A stretch of 64,000 bases of DNA from Rufibacter roseus (GCF_001647285.1 NZ_LRML01000017.1:1-64000); one strand, 5' to 3'. Positions 54,216 to 62,914 are shown, counted from the stretch's first letter. Numbers and translations: made by a program. Notes: generated by a model not told the origin, from the sequence alone.

Positions 54216-54246
54216 TTTGAATCTAAGGTAGAGTTATCTAATTTTG
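54216..54246 (+). promoter_or_regulatory. Promoter of the nuo operon
   Basis: TTTG (54216-54219), exactly 19 bases, then TAATTTTG (54239-54246): a full match to the Bacteroidota vegetative promoter TTTG-N19-TAnnTTTG. Transcription would start a few bases downstream, leaving a leader of roughly 10-15 bases before the nuoA ATG at 54265. Confidence 0.75.
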
Positions 54247-54264
54247 CACCAAATTGTTTATGCT

Positions 54265-54651
54265 ATGGAACCTGAAGTATCCAATCCACAATATTTGCCG
54301 GGCGATTACCTGCCCATTATCATACAGTTTGCTGCTGCGTTAGGCTTTGTAGTTTTTGCCATGGTGGTGACGCACCTGATCGGGCCGAAGCGGAAAAGTG
54401 CCGTGAAGAACGCGTCATGGGAATGTGGTATTGAAAGCCAGGGCGATGCCCGTACCCCAATTTCCATCAAGTACTTCCTGATAGCCATCTTGTTTGTACT
54501 TTTTGATGTTGAGATAATCTTTCTTTATCCGTGGGCAGTGAACTTCCGCGCCTTGGGCGTGAACGGCTTTGTCTGGATGCTTCTCTTCATGGGCCTGCTT
54601 TTGACCGGATTCTACTATGTGATCCGCAAGGGCGTGCTGAAGTGGGAATAA
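54265..54651 (+). CDS. nuoA: NADH-quinone oxidoreductase subunit A
   Basis: 128 residues from the ATG at 54265; an in-frame TTG at 54244 lies within the promoter and is rejected. Three membrane helices (about 13-35, 69-88, 97-120). The conserved loop KNASWECGIESQGDARTPISIKYFLIA and the following LFDVEIIFLYPWA are typical NuoA. The subunit sits at the junction of the membrane and peripheral arms of complex I near the quinone site. First gene of the operon. Confidence 0.95.
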   Translation: MEPEVSNPQYLPGDYLPIIIQFAAALGFVVFAMVVTHLIGPKRKSAVKNASWECGIESQGDARTPISIKYFLIAILFVLFDVEIIFLYPWAVNFRALGVNGFVWMLLFMGLLLTGFYYVIRKGVLKWE

Positions 54652-54716
54652 AATTGTGTTTATCCGCTGACCGCGGCAAACTTTTATAAGCGTGTTTGTG
54701 TTGAAGAAATAGGACC

Positions 54717-54753
54717 ATTTATGGCCTGTTTTTCTTAAAACAAAGCGAAAACG
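54717..54753. repeat. Dispersed palindromic repeat, copy 19
   Basis: ATTTATGGCCTGTTTTTCT, AAAACAAAGCGAAAACG. A diverged copy lying in the nuoA-nuoB gap and ending 3 bases before the nuoB ATG. Confidence 0.55.
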
Positions 54754-54755
54754 AC

Positions 54756-55310
54756 ATGAGCGATAACAAAACTGATATAACCATGGTGAATGCCCCTGAA
54801 GGGGTAGAGGGTTCTGGTTTTTTTGCCACCTCACTTGAAAAGGTAGTAGGCATGGCCCGTAAACACTCTTTGTGGCCACTGCCATTTGCCACTTCTTGCT
54901 GCGGTATTGAGTACATGGCTACCATGGGAGCTCATTATGATATTTCCCGTTTCGGGTCTGAGCGCCCTAGCTTCTCGCCTCGCCAGGCTGACCTTTTAAT
55001 GGTAATGGGTACCATTGCCAAGAAAATGGGTCCGGTGGTGAAGCAGGTGTACGAGCAGATGGCCGAGCCGCGTTGGGTAATTGCCGTAGGCGCCTGCGCT
55101 ACCAGCGGTGGTATCTTTGACTCTTACAGCGTGCTGCAAGGCATTGACCGCATTGTGCCCGTTGACGTGTACGTGCCCGGTTGTCCGCCACGTCCTGAGC
55201 AGATTCTTGATGGCTTGATGCGTATTCAGGATTTGGCCGAGAACGAATCACTGCGCCGCCGTAACTCACCAGAATATCAAGAACTTTTAGCCTCTTACAA
55301 TATTAAATAA
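54756..55310 (+). CDS. nuoB: NADH-quinone oxidoreductase subunit B
   Basis: 184 residues. Ligands of the N2 [4Fe-4S] cluster are visible: adjacent Cys pair in FATSCCGIEYMA, Cys in AVGACATSGGIFDS and Cys in VPGCPPRPEQIL. N2 passes electrons to quinone. The Met ten codons downstream (MVNAPEGVEGSG) could also start the protein. It follows a repeat copy directly and precedes nuoC by 3 bases. Confidence 0.96.
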   Translation: MSDNKTDITMVNAPEGVEGSGFFATSLEKVVGMARKHSLWPLPFATSCCGIEYMATMGAHYDISRFGSERPSFSPRQADLLMVMGTIAKKMGPVVKQVYEQMAEPRWVIAVGACATSGGIFDSYSVLQGIDRIVPVDVYVPGCPPRPEQILDGLMRIQDLAENESLRRRNSPEYQELLASYNIK

Positions 55311-55313
55311 GGC

Positions 55314-55820
55314 ATGGCCGACATCACGAACGAACAGCTGATTCAGCGACTTCAAGAGAAGTTCGGTGAGCAGGTGTTCGATATCCAGGAGCCTTACGGG
55401 CTTGTAACCGTTACCACCACCCGGGAAAACATTATTCCCATGCTGCAGGCCCTCTATGACGATGAGGTGCTGCAGATGCAGTTCCTGACCACTATGTGCG
55501 GCATGCACTTCCCTGATAATAAGGGGCAGGAGCTAGGCGTGGTGTACCATGTACACAGTCTGCAGAACAACATCAGGCTGCGCATCAAAATCTTCTTTCC
55601 GGAAGATGATGCCGTGGTGCCAACGGCTACGAACTTGTACCTCACCGCCAACTGGATGGAGCGCGAAGCCTGGGATTTCTACGGTATCCGCTTCGAGGGT
55701 CACCCTAACCTTATCCGCATTCTGAATGTGGAGGAGATGGAAGTGTTCCCGATGCGTAAGGAGTTCCCGCTGGAAGACCAAACCCGCGAAGACAAGATTA
55801 ATACCTTCTTCGGAAGATAA
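55314..55820 (+). CDS. nuoC: NADH-quinone oxidoreductase subunit C
   Basis: 168 residues, separate from nuoD (not fused as in E. coli). The 30-kDa subunit signature is present: WMEREAWDFYGIRFEGHPNL then the PLRKDYP-like segment MRKEFPLEDQTRED. It is part of the peripheral arm that bridges NuoB and NuoD. It starts 3 bases after nuoB. Confidence 0.95.
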   Translation: MADITNEQLIQRLQEKFGEQVFDIQEPYGLVTVTTTRENIIPMLQALYDDEVLQMQFLTTMCGMHFPDNKGQELGVVYHVHSLQNNIRLRIKIFFPEDDAVVPTATNLYLTANWMEREAWDFYGIRFEGHPNLIRILNVEEMEVFPMRKEFPLEDQTREDKINTFFGR

Positions 55821-55830
55821 AACAAGAGAG

Positions 55831-55868
55831 ACCCCAACGGCTTTTTTACCAGAGAAAGCCGCCGGGGT
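55831..55868 (+). other. Hairpin between nuoC and nuoD
   Basis: ACCCC-AA-CGGCTTT (55831-55844) pairs with AAAGCCG-CC-GGGGT (55855-55868): 12 of 14 positions pair, with a central AA/CC mismatch, loop TTTTACCAGA. It is not followed by a proper T-run, so it is more likely a processing or attenuation structure inside the operon than a full terminator. Confidence 0.55.
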
Positions 55869-55892
55869 TTCTGCTTACTACTAAGTGCCAAC

Positions 55893-57107
55893 ATGGAGTT
55901 AGCCAAACAAAATACACAAATAGTTACCCCGGATTCCTACATGCAGGAGTTAACCACTCTGAACTTAGGACCTACGCACCCCGCCACGCACGGTATCTTC
56001 CAGAACATCCTGAAAATGGATGGCGAGAAGATAGTTTCGGGCGTGCCCACTATTGGGTACATACACCGTGCGTTCGAGAAAATAGCCGAGCGCCGCAACT
56101 TTTACCAGATTACCCCGCTTACCGACCGCATGAACTACTGCTCCTCGCCTATTAACAACATGGGCTGGTGGATGACCGTGGAGAAGCTGTTGGGGGTGAC
56201 TGTGCCAAAACGTGCCGAGTACATTCGTGTAATCGTGATGGAGTTGGCTCGTATTGCTGACCACTTGATCTGTAACTCCATTCTTGGGGTGGATACCGGA
56301 GCCTTCTCAGGCTTCTTGTATGTATTCCAGGAGCGTGAGAAAATATACGAGATCTACGAGGAAATCTGCGGTGCCCGCTTAACTACCAACATGGGTAGAG
56401 TGGGTGGCATGGAGCGCGATTTGTCTCCGGTAGCTATTCAGAAAATCAGAGATTTCCTGCGTGACTTCCCGAAGGTAATGACGGAGTTCGAAACCATGTT
56501 CAACCGCAACCGCATCTTTGTGGACCGCGTGGAAGGTGTGGGCCCAATCACGGCTGAAAAAGCCTTGAACTACGGCTTTACTGGTCCTAATTTAAGAGCT
56601 GCTGGGGTTGATTATGACGTGCGCGTGATGAATCCATACTCTTCTTACCAAGATTTCGACTTTGAAGTTCCGGTAGGTACCAAAGGCGACACCTATGACC
56701 GCTTCATGGTCCGCAACGAAGAGATTTGGCAGAGCTTGCGCATTATTCAGCAGGCCATGGACAATCTCCCTGAAGGTCCTTTCCACGCCGATGCGCCAGA
56801 ATTCTACCTGCCGCCAAAGCAGGAGGTATACCGCAACATGGAAGCGCTTATCTACCACTTCAAAATTGTGATGGGTGAGATTGACGCTCCTGCCGGTGAG
56901 GTATATCACTCTGTAGAGGGTGGTAACGGAGAGCTTGGTTTTTATCTTGTGTCTGACGGAGGCCGTACGCCATACCGTTTGCATTTCCGCAGACCTTGCT
57001 TTATTTACTACCAAGCTTATCCAGAAATGGTGGTGGGCACGCAGCTGTCAGATGCCATTGTAATTCTGTCAAGCATGAACGTGATTGCCGGCGAGCTTGA
57101 CGCTTAA
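55893..57107 (+). CDS. nuoD: NADH-quinone oxidoreductase subunit D
   Basis: 404 residues, 49-kDa subunit. Conserved LGPTHPATHGIFQ near the N-terminus (quinone-site His), GYIHRAFEKIAE, YCSSPINNMGWWMTVEKLLG, and the C-terminal DAIVILSSMNVIAGELDA. It forms the quinone-binding cavity together with NuoB. Located 72 bases after nuoC, behind the hairpin at 55831. Confidence 0.96.
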   Translation: MELAKQNTQIVTPDSYMQELTTLNLGPTHPATHGIFQNILKMDGEKIVSGVPTIGYIHRAFEKIAERRNFYQITPLTDRMNYCSSPINNMGWWMTVEKLLGVTVPKRAEYIRVIVMELARIADHLICNSILGVDTGAFSGFLYVFQEREKIYEIYEEICGARLTTNMGRVGGMERDLSPVAIQKIRDFLRDFPKVMTEFETMFNRNRIFVDRVEGVGPITAEKALNYGFTGPNLRAAGVDYDVRVMNPYSSYQDFDFEVPVGTKGDTYDRFMVRNEEIWQSLRIIQQAMDNLPEGPFHADAPEFYLPPKQEVYRNMEALIYHFKIVMGEIDAPAGEVYHSVEGGNGELGFYLVSDGGRTPYRLHFRRPCFIYYQAYPEMVVGTQLSDAIVILSSMNVIAGELDA

Positions 57108-57180
57108 CCGGAAGCATTAACTGAAACGATTTATCCCAAGCCTGCCGCAGGGCAGCTTTTATATACCTGCCATTGACCAG

Positions 57181-57720
57181 ATGGATCAAACAGTAGAAAA
57201 TAAAAAAGTAGAGTTTTCGGAGGGGGCCATGGCCGAAATCCGGCGCTACATTTCCCACTATCCAGAGGGACGTCAAAAGTCAGCCATTCTGCCTATCCTG
57301 CACATCGCGCAAGCGGAGTTCGGGGGCTGGGTAAGCCCAGAGGTAATGGACAAGGTGGCCGAGATACTGGATATCCAGCCAATTGAGGTGTATGAGGTAG
57401 CTACCTTCTATACCATGTTCAACCTGAAGCCGGTAGGCAAGCACGTGCTGGAAGTATGCCGCACGGGTCCTTGCATGCTGCGTGGGTCTGACCAACTGAT
57501 TGAGCACTTGGAGAACCGTCTGGGCTGCAAAGTAGGCGAGACCTCAGCTGACGGAAACTTCACTTTAAAAACGGTAGAATGCTTAGCCTCTTGCGGAACC
57601 GGCCCAATGCTGCAGGTACGTGAGAAATTCTACGAGAATCTAGACGCGGCCAGTGCTAACCAAATGCTGGAAGACCTGAAAGCCTCAACCGTAAGGAAAC
57701 CATGGGAAGAAAATTATTAA
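57181..57720 (+). CDS. nuoE: NADH-quinone oxidoreductase subunit E
   Basis: 179 residues, thioredoxin-like fold with a [2Fe-2S] cluster (N1a). Ligand Cys are in VCRTGPCMLRGS (C-x4-C) and in ECLASCGTGPML (C-x3-C). Helical N-terminus with SAILPILHIAQAEFGGWVSPEVMDKVAEIL. It works with NuoF in the NADH dehydrogenase module. A small hairpin (GCCTGCC-GCA-GGGCAGC type, 57138-57158) precedes it. Its end overlaps nuoF by 19 bases. Confidence 0.95.
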   Translation: MDQTVENKKVEFSEGAMAEIRRYISHYPEGRQKSAILPILHIAQAEFGGWVSPEVMDKVAEILDIQPIEVYEVATFYTMFNLKPVGKHVLEVCRTGPCMLRGSDQLIEHLENRLGCKVGETSADGNFTLKTVECLASCGTGPMLQVREKFYENLDAASANQMLEDLKASTVRKPWEENY

Positions 57721-59045
57721 CTGAACATATTAACGTTGAAGGCATCCAAACCTTTGACGTGTACCGCAAGCATGGCGGCTACGCCTCGGTAGAGAAAGCC
57801 CTGAAAACCATGACCCCTGAGGAAGTGGTGGAAGAGGTAAAAGCCTCTGGCTTAAGAGGCCGTGGTGGTGCTGGTTTCCCTACCGGTATGAAGTGGAGCT
57901 TTTTGGCCAAGCCAGAAGGCAAACCGCGTTACCTGGTGTGCAACGCCGATGAATCAGAGCCGGGTACTTTCAAAGACCGGTACCTAATGGAGAAATTGCC
58001 GCACCTCTTGATTGAGGGCATGATTACTTCTTCTTTCGCACTTGGTGCCCGCACTTCTTATATCTACATAAGAGGCGAGTTGTTGTACGTGCTGCGCATT
58101 CTGGAGAAAGCCATTGCTGAGGCATACGCCAACGGCTTCTTAGGTGAAAACATCTTGGGCAGCGGTTATTCTCTGGATTTACATGTTCACCCAGGTGGTG
58201 GCGCGTACATCTGCGGTGAAGAAACAGCTTTGCTAGAGTCTTTGGAAGGCAAGCGTGGTAACCCACGTAACAAGCCTCCATTCCCAGCGGTTTGGGGCCT
58301 TTACGGTTGCCCAACTGTGGTAAACAACGTGGAGTCCATTGCAACTGTGCCTTGGATTGTCACCAATGGTGCTGCGGAATACGCTAAGATTGGTGTTGGC
58401 CGGAGTACTGGTACCAAGTTGATATCTGCTGGTGGTAACATCAACAAGCCAGGTGTGTACGAAATTGAGTTAGGTGTTCCGGTTGAGGAATTCATTTACT
58501 CTGATGAGTACTGCGGTGGTATCTGGAAAGGCCGTGACATGAAGGCAGTGATTGCCGGAGGTTCTTCCGTTCCGATTCTTCCGAAAGAGTTGATTCTAAA
58601 AACTGCTGCCGGTGAAGACAGATTGATGACCTACGAGTCTTTGTCAGACGGAGGTTTTGCCACAGGTACCATGCTGGGATCCGGCGGATTCTTCGTGATG
58701 GATGACCAGACCTGTATTGTACGCCATACCTGGACTCTAGCCCGCTTCTATCACCATGAGTCTTGTGGCCAATGCAGCCCGTGCCGTGAAGGTACCGGCT
58801 GGATGGAGAAAGTACTGCACCGCATTGAGTACGGCCACGGCCAAATGCACGACATCGACTTATTGGTAAGTGTAGCCAAGCAGATAGAAGGAAACACCAT
58901 CTGTCCGTTAGGTGATGCCGCTGCCTGGCCAGTGGCTGCTGCCATCCGTCACTTCCGTGATGAGTTTGAATGGCACGTGAAGCATCCTGAAAGAGCTACT
59001 GCTCCGGGAGCCGTGTACAACAAAGCAGATTCTGTTTTAGCTTAA
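57702..59045 (+). CDS. nuoF: NADH-quinone oxidoreductase subunit F
   Basis: 447 residues. The NADH/FMN site has SGLRGRGGAGFPTGMKW and CNADESEPGTFKDR; the [4Fe-4S] N3 cluster ligands are in ESCGQCSPCREGTGW and NTICPLGDAAAWP. It oxidises NADH and feeds electrons through FMN into the cluster chain. Translationally coupled to nuoE (19-base overlap). Confidence 0.96.
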   Translation: MGRKLLTEHINVEGIQTFDVYRKHGGYASVEKALKTMTPEEVVEEVKASGLRGRGGAGFPTGMKWSFLAKPEGKPRYLVCNADESEPGTFKDRYLMEKLPHLLIEGMITSSFALGARTSYIYIRGELLYVLRILEKAIAEAYANGFLGENILGSGYSLDLHVHPGGGAYICGEETALLESLEGKRGNPRNKPPFPAVWGLYGCPTVVNNVESIATVPWIVTNGAAEYAKIGVGRSTGTKLISAGGNINKPGVYEIELGVPVEEFIYSDEYCGGIWKGRDMKAVIAGGSSVPILPKELILKTAAGEDRLMTYESLSDGGFATGTMLGSGGFFVMDDQTCIVRHTWTLARFYHHESCGQCSPCREGTGWMEKVLHRIEYGHGQMHDIDLLVSVAKQIEGNTICPLGDAAAWPVAAAIRHFRDEFEWHVKHPERATAPGAVYNKADSVLA

Positions 59046-59049
59046 TTAC

Positions 59050-59089
59050 CTGTTTTCGGCCTGTTTTCTGAAAAAGAGGCCGAAAACAG
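59050..59089. repeat. Dispersed palindromic repeat, copy 20
   Basis: 12-bp perfect outer arms CTGTTTTCGGCC (59050-59061) and GGCCGAAAACAG (59078-59089) around TGTTTTCTGAAAAAGA. It lies 4 bases after the nuoF stop, within the operon. Confidence 0.8.
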
Positions 59090-59159
59090 ACTTTTAAATA
59101 TATATGCCATTGTTGCGCGTCAATAACAATTGACCACCAACAATCAACAATAATTTGAA

Positions 59160-60164
59160 ATGGTAAAAATAACTTTTGATGGCATAGAGGTGGAGGTAGA
59201 GGAAGGAACTACCATCCTCAACGCTGCCCGTAAAATCGGCGGCGAGGTGGTGCCCCCGGCCATGTGCTACTATACTCCTTTAAAAGGAAGCGGCGGTAAA
59301 TGCCGTGCTTGCTTGGTGAAGGTGGCGGCTGGTTCTGCCAAAGACCCACGCCCGATGCCTAAACTGGTGGCAAGCTGTATTACTCCGGTACAAGATGGCA
59401 TGGTGGTGGAAAACACTACTAACCCAGATGTGCTGGCTACCCGCAAAGGCGTGGTGGAAATGCTGTTAATAAACCACCCGCTCGATTGCCCAATCTGTGA
59501 CCAGGCCGGCGAGTGTGATTTGCAGAACTTCTCTTACGAGCACGGCACCTCTGGTACCCGCTACGAAGAAGAGCGCCGCACCTTTGAGAAAATTGACATC
59601 GGGCCACTCATTCAGCTGCACATGACACGTTGTATCTTGTGCTACCGCTGCGTGTACACCGCCGACCAAATAACCGAGAAGCGCGTGCATGGTGTTTTAG
59701 GCCGTGGAGATGCTGCCGAGATTGGAACCTACATTGAGAACGTCATCGACAACGATTTCTCCGGAAACGTGATTGACGTGTGTCCAGTAGGTGCTCTGAC
59801 TGACAAAACCTTCCGCTTTAAGAACCGTGTGTGGTTTACCAAACCAATGGATGCACACCGCGACTGCCCTAAATGCTCTGGTAAAGTAGTATTGTGGATG
59901 CGCGGTAACGATGTGATGCGTGTTACTGCTCGCAAAGACAAGTATAACGAAGTGCAGGAGTTTATCTGTAACGAATGCCGCTTTGACCATAAAGACCCGA
60001 ATGATTGGACAATTGAAGGTGCCCGCAAAATTGACCGCGGCTCTGTAATTTCAGCCAACCATTACGAGTTGCCTGTACTGAATGTGCCGGTGGTGCCTAA
60101 CCTGCCAGGCTCAACCGAAGATGATTTGAAAGACACCCCTTTTAACTTAGGAAGATCTGTATAA
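59160..60164 (+). CDS. nuoG: NADH-quinone oxidoreductase subunit G, short form
   Basis: 334 residues, compared with 700-900 for classical NuoG. Cluster ligands: [2Fe-2S] C36, C48, C51, C73; the His-coordinated N5 set H106, C110, C113, C119 (HPLDCPICDQAGEC); [4Fe-4S] C158, C161, C164 and C208. A final CPKC/CNEC pair set (C236, C239, C270, C273) is the start of a molybdopterin-oxidoreductase-type domain, after which the protein stops. The large non-catalytic MGD-like domain is thus missing. Short NuoG proteins are usual in Cytophagales, and the TAATG junction with nuoH shows the end is genuine, not a frameshift. Confidence 0.93.
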   Translation: MVKITFDGIEVEVEEGTTILNAARKIGGEVVPPAMCYYTPLKGSGGKCRACLVKVAAGSAKDPRPMPKLVASCITPVQDGMVVENTTNPDVLATRKGVVEMLLINHPLDCPICDQAGECDLQNFSYEHGTSGTRYEEERRTFEKIDIGPLIQLHMTRCILCYRCVYTADQITEKRVHGVLGRGDAAEIGTYIENVIDNDFSGNVIDVCPVGALTDKTFRFKNRVWFTKPMDAHRDCPKCSGKVVLWMRGNDVMRVTARKDKYNEVQEFICNECRFDHKDPNDWTIEGARKIDRGSVISANHYELPVLNVPVVPNLPGSTEDDLKDTPFNLGRSV

Positions 60165-61225
60165 TGGAGTCAACCGAATTTTTAGTAAGAAGCGCAGTCA
60201 TCTTGGCGGTGTTTGGGATTACCCTACTCATTGCCACCTACTCCACCTATGCCGAGCGCAAAATTGCGGCCTTCATTCAAGACAGAGTGGGGCCAAACCG
60301 AGCTGGGCCGATGGGCTTGCTTCAGCCATTGGCAGATGCGGTAAAGCTTTTCTTCAAAGAAGAGTTTGTGCCAGCCAATGCCAATAAGTTCCTGTTCATT
60401 GCTGGGCCATCATTGGCTATGTTAACCGCTTGTATGGCCAGTGCGGTAATTCCTTTTGGTAATACAATTCTAATTGATGGTCAGTATATTAACGTGCAGG
60501 CCATTGAGGTGAATATTGGTATTCTGTACATCTTCGGCGTTGTGGCTTTAGGCGTGTACGGTATCATGATTGGTGGCTGGGCCTCAAATAACAAGTTCTC
60601 GTTGTTGGGTGCTATTCGGGCGGCTTCTCAGAATATCAGCTACGAGCTGGCCATGGGTATGTCTATCATTGCCCTGTTGCTGGTGTCTTCTTCGCTGTCT
60701 CTGCGCGTAATTGCGCAACAGCAGGGCGAAACATTGTTCGGTATCTCGGGCATGAACTGGAATATTTTCTATCAGCCGCTGGGCTTCCTGATTTTCATTA
60801 TCTGTGCCTTCGCAGAGACCAACCGCGTGCCTTTTGACTTACCTGAGTGCGAGACCGAGCTAATAGGCGGGTACCACACTGAGTACAGCTCTATGGGTAT
60901 GGGTCTGTATCTTTTTGCGGAGTACGTGAACATCTTTGTAGCTTCGGCTGTGATGGCAACGCTTTATTTTGGCGGCTATAACTTCCCGTTCATGTATGAT
61001 TTAGGCTTGCCACATAACCTGGTGACTTTGATTGGTACAGGCGTGCTGTTCATTAAAATTCTGATGTTCATTTTCTTCTTTATGTGGGTACGCTGGACTT
61101 TGCCGCGCTTCCGCTATGATCAGTTAATGAACCTGGGCTGGAAAGTGTTGATTCCATTGTCCATTGCCAACGTGATCATTACCGCCGCAGTTATTTTGAT
61201 AAGTGAGCAAGGATTGCCTTGGTAG
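60164..61225 (+). CDS. nuoH: NADH-quinone oxidoreductase subunit H
   Basis: 353 residues, about eight membrane helices. Signatures: YAERKIAAFIQDRVGPNRAGP in the first loop, the acidic EVNIGILYIFG and the loop ETNRVPFDLPECETELIGGYHTEYS. NuoH anchors the peripheral arm and forms part of the quinone channel. Its ATG overlaps the nuoG TAA by one base. Confidence 0.96.
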   Translation: MESTEFLVRSAVILAVFGITLLIATYSTYAERKIAAFIQDRVGPNRAGPMGLLQPLADAVKLFFKEEFVPANANKFLFIAGPSLAMLTACMASAVIPFGNTILIDGQYINVQAIEVNIGILYIFGVVALGVYGIMIGGWASNNKFSLLGAIRAASQNISYELAMGMSIIALLLVSSSLSLRVIAQQQGETLFGISGMNWNIFYQPLGFLIFIICAFAETNRVPFDLPECETELIGGYHTEYSSMGMGLYLFAEYVNIFVASAVMATLYFGGYNFPFMYDLGLPHNLVTLIGTGVLFIKILMFIFFFMWVRWTLPRFRYDQLMNLGWKVLIPLSIANVIITAAVILISEQGLPW

Positions 61226-61291
61226 AACTACTGACGTGAATCTTCTTTCTGAACAGAGGAATATTTACCGATTTTTAAAGACTAGAATGAT

Positions 61292-61798
61292 ATGCAATCA
61301 TTAAGTAATAGAGCAAAGAAACTAGAGAAAAAGCCGATGAATTTCTCGGAGAGAATGTATCTCCCGGCAATTTTTCAAGGTTTGAGTATCACCATGCGTC
61401 ACTTCTTCAAGAAGAAAGCGACCATAAAATACCCAGAGGAAACCAGACCGATGAGTGCCGTTTGGCGTGGTCTGCACGTGCTGAAGCGTGATGAGAAGGG
61501 GAGAGAGCGTTGCACCGCCTGCGGACTTTGCGCCGTGGCTTGTCCTGCTGAAGCCATTACTATGGTAGCAGGTGAGCGCAAGCGGGGCGAGGAACACCTG
61601 TACCGTGAGGAGAAATACGCGGTGAGCTACGAGATAAACATGCTGCGCTGCATCTTTTGTGGTCTGTGCGAGGAAGCTTGCCCGAAAGCAGCTATCTTCC
61701 TGCAGAACGACAAAGTGGCTCCGGCCCGCTACGAGCGCGATGAGTTCATCTACGGCAAAGACCGTTTGGTGGAGCCCATGCCTATTCAAAACCAGTAA
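61292..61798 (+). CDS. nuoI: NADH-quinone oxidoreductase subunit I
   Basis: 168 residues with two [4Fe-4S] ferredoxin motifs: CTACGLCAVACPAEAI and CIFCGLCEEACPKAAI (clusters N6a and N6b), preceded by an amphipathic N-terminal helix region. It carries electrons between NuoG and NuoB. Located 66 bases after nuoH. Confidence 0.96.
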   Translation: MQSLSNRAKKLEKKPMNFSERMYLPAIFQGLSITMRHFFKKKATIKYPEETRPMSAVWRGLHVLKRDEKGRERCTACGLCAVACPAEAITMVAGERKRGEEHLYREEKYAVSYEINMLRCIFCGLCEEACPKAAIFLQNDKVAPARYERDEFIYGKDRLVEPMPIQNQ

Positions 61799-61831
61799 TT
61801 CCGCCGCAACGCGTTTATCATCCCTATAACT

Positions 61832-62347
61832 ATGACGGGTAATATCTTTTACTTCCTCGCTTTCTTGACCCTTTTCGCTGCCATTGGGGTAGTGGCTTCT
61901 AAAAACCCTGTGTACAGCGTGCTGTTCATGATTTTGACGTTCTTCGCCTTAACTGGGCAGTACATTCTGTTGAATGCTCAATTTGTGGCCGCGGTAAACT
62001 TTATCGTGTACATGGGTGCCATCATGGTGTTGTTCCTGTTCGTGATCATGTTCCTGAACATGCGCGAAGACACTGAGCAGCACAAGCCGCTCATGAGCAA
62101 GATTGCCGCCGCTATTTCAGGGGGTATTTTGCTAGTGATTATGGTGGCCGCCTTGAAAGACGTAGATGCCGGTGGGTATAACGCAGAGAATTTCAACTCG
62201 CAGATCGGATTGGTAGAGCACCTGGGGCAAGTACTGTTTAGAGATTACCTGTTGCCGTTTGAACTGGCGTCAGTGTTGTTTTTAGCGGCTATGGCCGGTG
62301 CCGTCATGCTAGGGAAACGCGAACCAGGCGAGCAAAATAGATTTTAA
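61832..62347 (+). CDS. nuoJ: NADH-quinone oxidoreductase subunit J
   Basis: 171 residues with five membrane helices. The conserved third helix region FIVYMGAIMVLFLFVIMFLNM, including the pi-bulge glycine/tyrosine, is NuoJ. It is involved in coupling electron transfer to proton pumping. Confidence 0.94.
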   Translation: MTGNIFYFLAFLTLFAAIGVVASKNPVYSVLFMILTFFALTGQYILLNAQFVAAVNFIVYMGAIMVLFLFVIMFLNMREDTEQHKPLMSKIAAAISGGILLVIMVAALKDVDAGGYNAENFNSQIGLVEHLGQVLFRDYLLPFELASVLFLAAMAGAVMLGKREPGEQNRF

Positions 62348-62414
62348 GGCTGGCGTGAAGCCGGTGAAAGGACAGCTGTTCATTGGTTGTCCTTTTACTT
62401 TGACTGGCAGTTTT

Positions 62415-62450
62415 GTTTTGGAGCTGATTTTCAGAAAACAGGCCCAAAAC
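62415..62450. repeat. Dispersed palindromic repeat, copy 21
   Basis: GTTTTGGAGCTGATTTT, CAG, AAAACAGGCCCAAAAC. It is located in the 237-base nuoJ-nuoK gap. Confidence 0.75.
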
Positions 62451-62477
62451 AGATTCTTTAGATAATAGATAGAGTGG

Positions 62478-62503
62478 AGGCACTACGTAAGAAGGTGCCT
62501 TTT
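62478..62503 (+). terminator. Weak terminator-like hairpin in the nuoJ-nuoK gap
   Basis: AGGCAC (62478-62483) with GTGCCT (62495-62500), loop of 11, followed by TTTATTG. A short stem, so perhaps partial termination or attenuation. Confidence 0.45.
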
Positions 62504-62504
62504 A

Positions 62505-62537
62505 TTGTGGATTTACCAAAAAATGGGAATAACTTTG
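62505..62537 (+). promoter_or_regulatory. Possible internal promoter before nuoK
   Basis: TTG (62505-62507), 22 bases, TAACTTTG (62530-62537). The -7 match is perfect; the spacing is 1-3 bases longer than usual. Placed just after a terminator-like hairpin, it suggests the nuoKL... part has its own transcript. Confidence 0.45.
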
Positions 62538-62584
62538 AGCACCGCAACAAATAGCGGCTCACTTGTTCTCGCGACGTTTTAACC

Positions 62585-62914
62585 ATGAACGAAATTCCTG
62601 AGGTTATCAGAACCATTCCTCTGAATTACTATTTGTACTTCAGCACTGCTTTGTTTGTGATTGGGATAATTGGAGTACTGACCCGCCGCAACGCCATCAT
62701 TATTTTCATGTGCATAGAGTTGATGCTGAACTCTGTCAACTTGTTGCTTACCGCTTTCTCTGCCTACCGTTCAGACCCGAACGGGCAGATTTTTGTGTTT
62801 TTCATTATGGCGGTGGCTGCCGCCGAAGTAGCCGTGGGTTTGGCCATTATTGTAATGATATACCGCAACCTGCGCTCCACCGATGTCAATATCCTGAACC
62901 GATTGAAATGGTAA
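62585..62914 (+). CDS. nuoK: NADH-quinone oxidoreductase subunit K
   Basis: 109 residues, three membrane helices. The family pattern IPLNYYLYFSTALFVIGIIGVLTRRNAI and IFMCIELMLNSVNLLLTAF contains the conserved membrane glutamates needed for proton translocation; the second is in AVAAAEVAVGLAIIV. Complete. Confidence 0.95.
   Translation: MNEIPEVIRTIPLNYYLYFSTALFVIGIIGVLTRRNAIIIFMCIELMLNSVNLLLTAFSAYRSDPNGQIFVFFIMAVAAAEVAVGLAIIVMIYRNLRSTDVNILNRLKW

Noticed and set aside
59160-60164. NuoG as a truncated pseudogene
   Set aside because: The end is a clean stop overlapping the nuoH start, all cluster ligands are intact, and no remnant of the missing domain follows.
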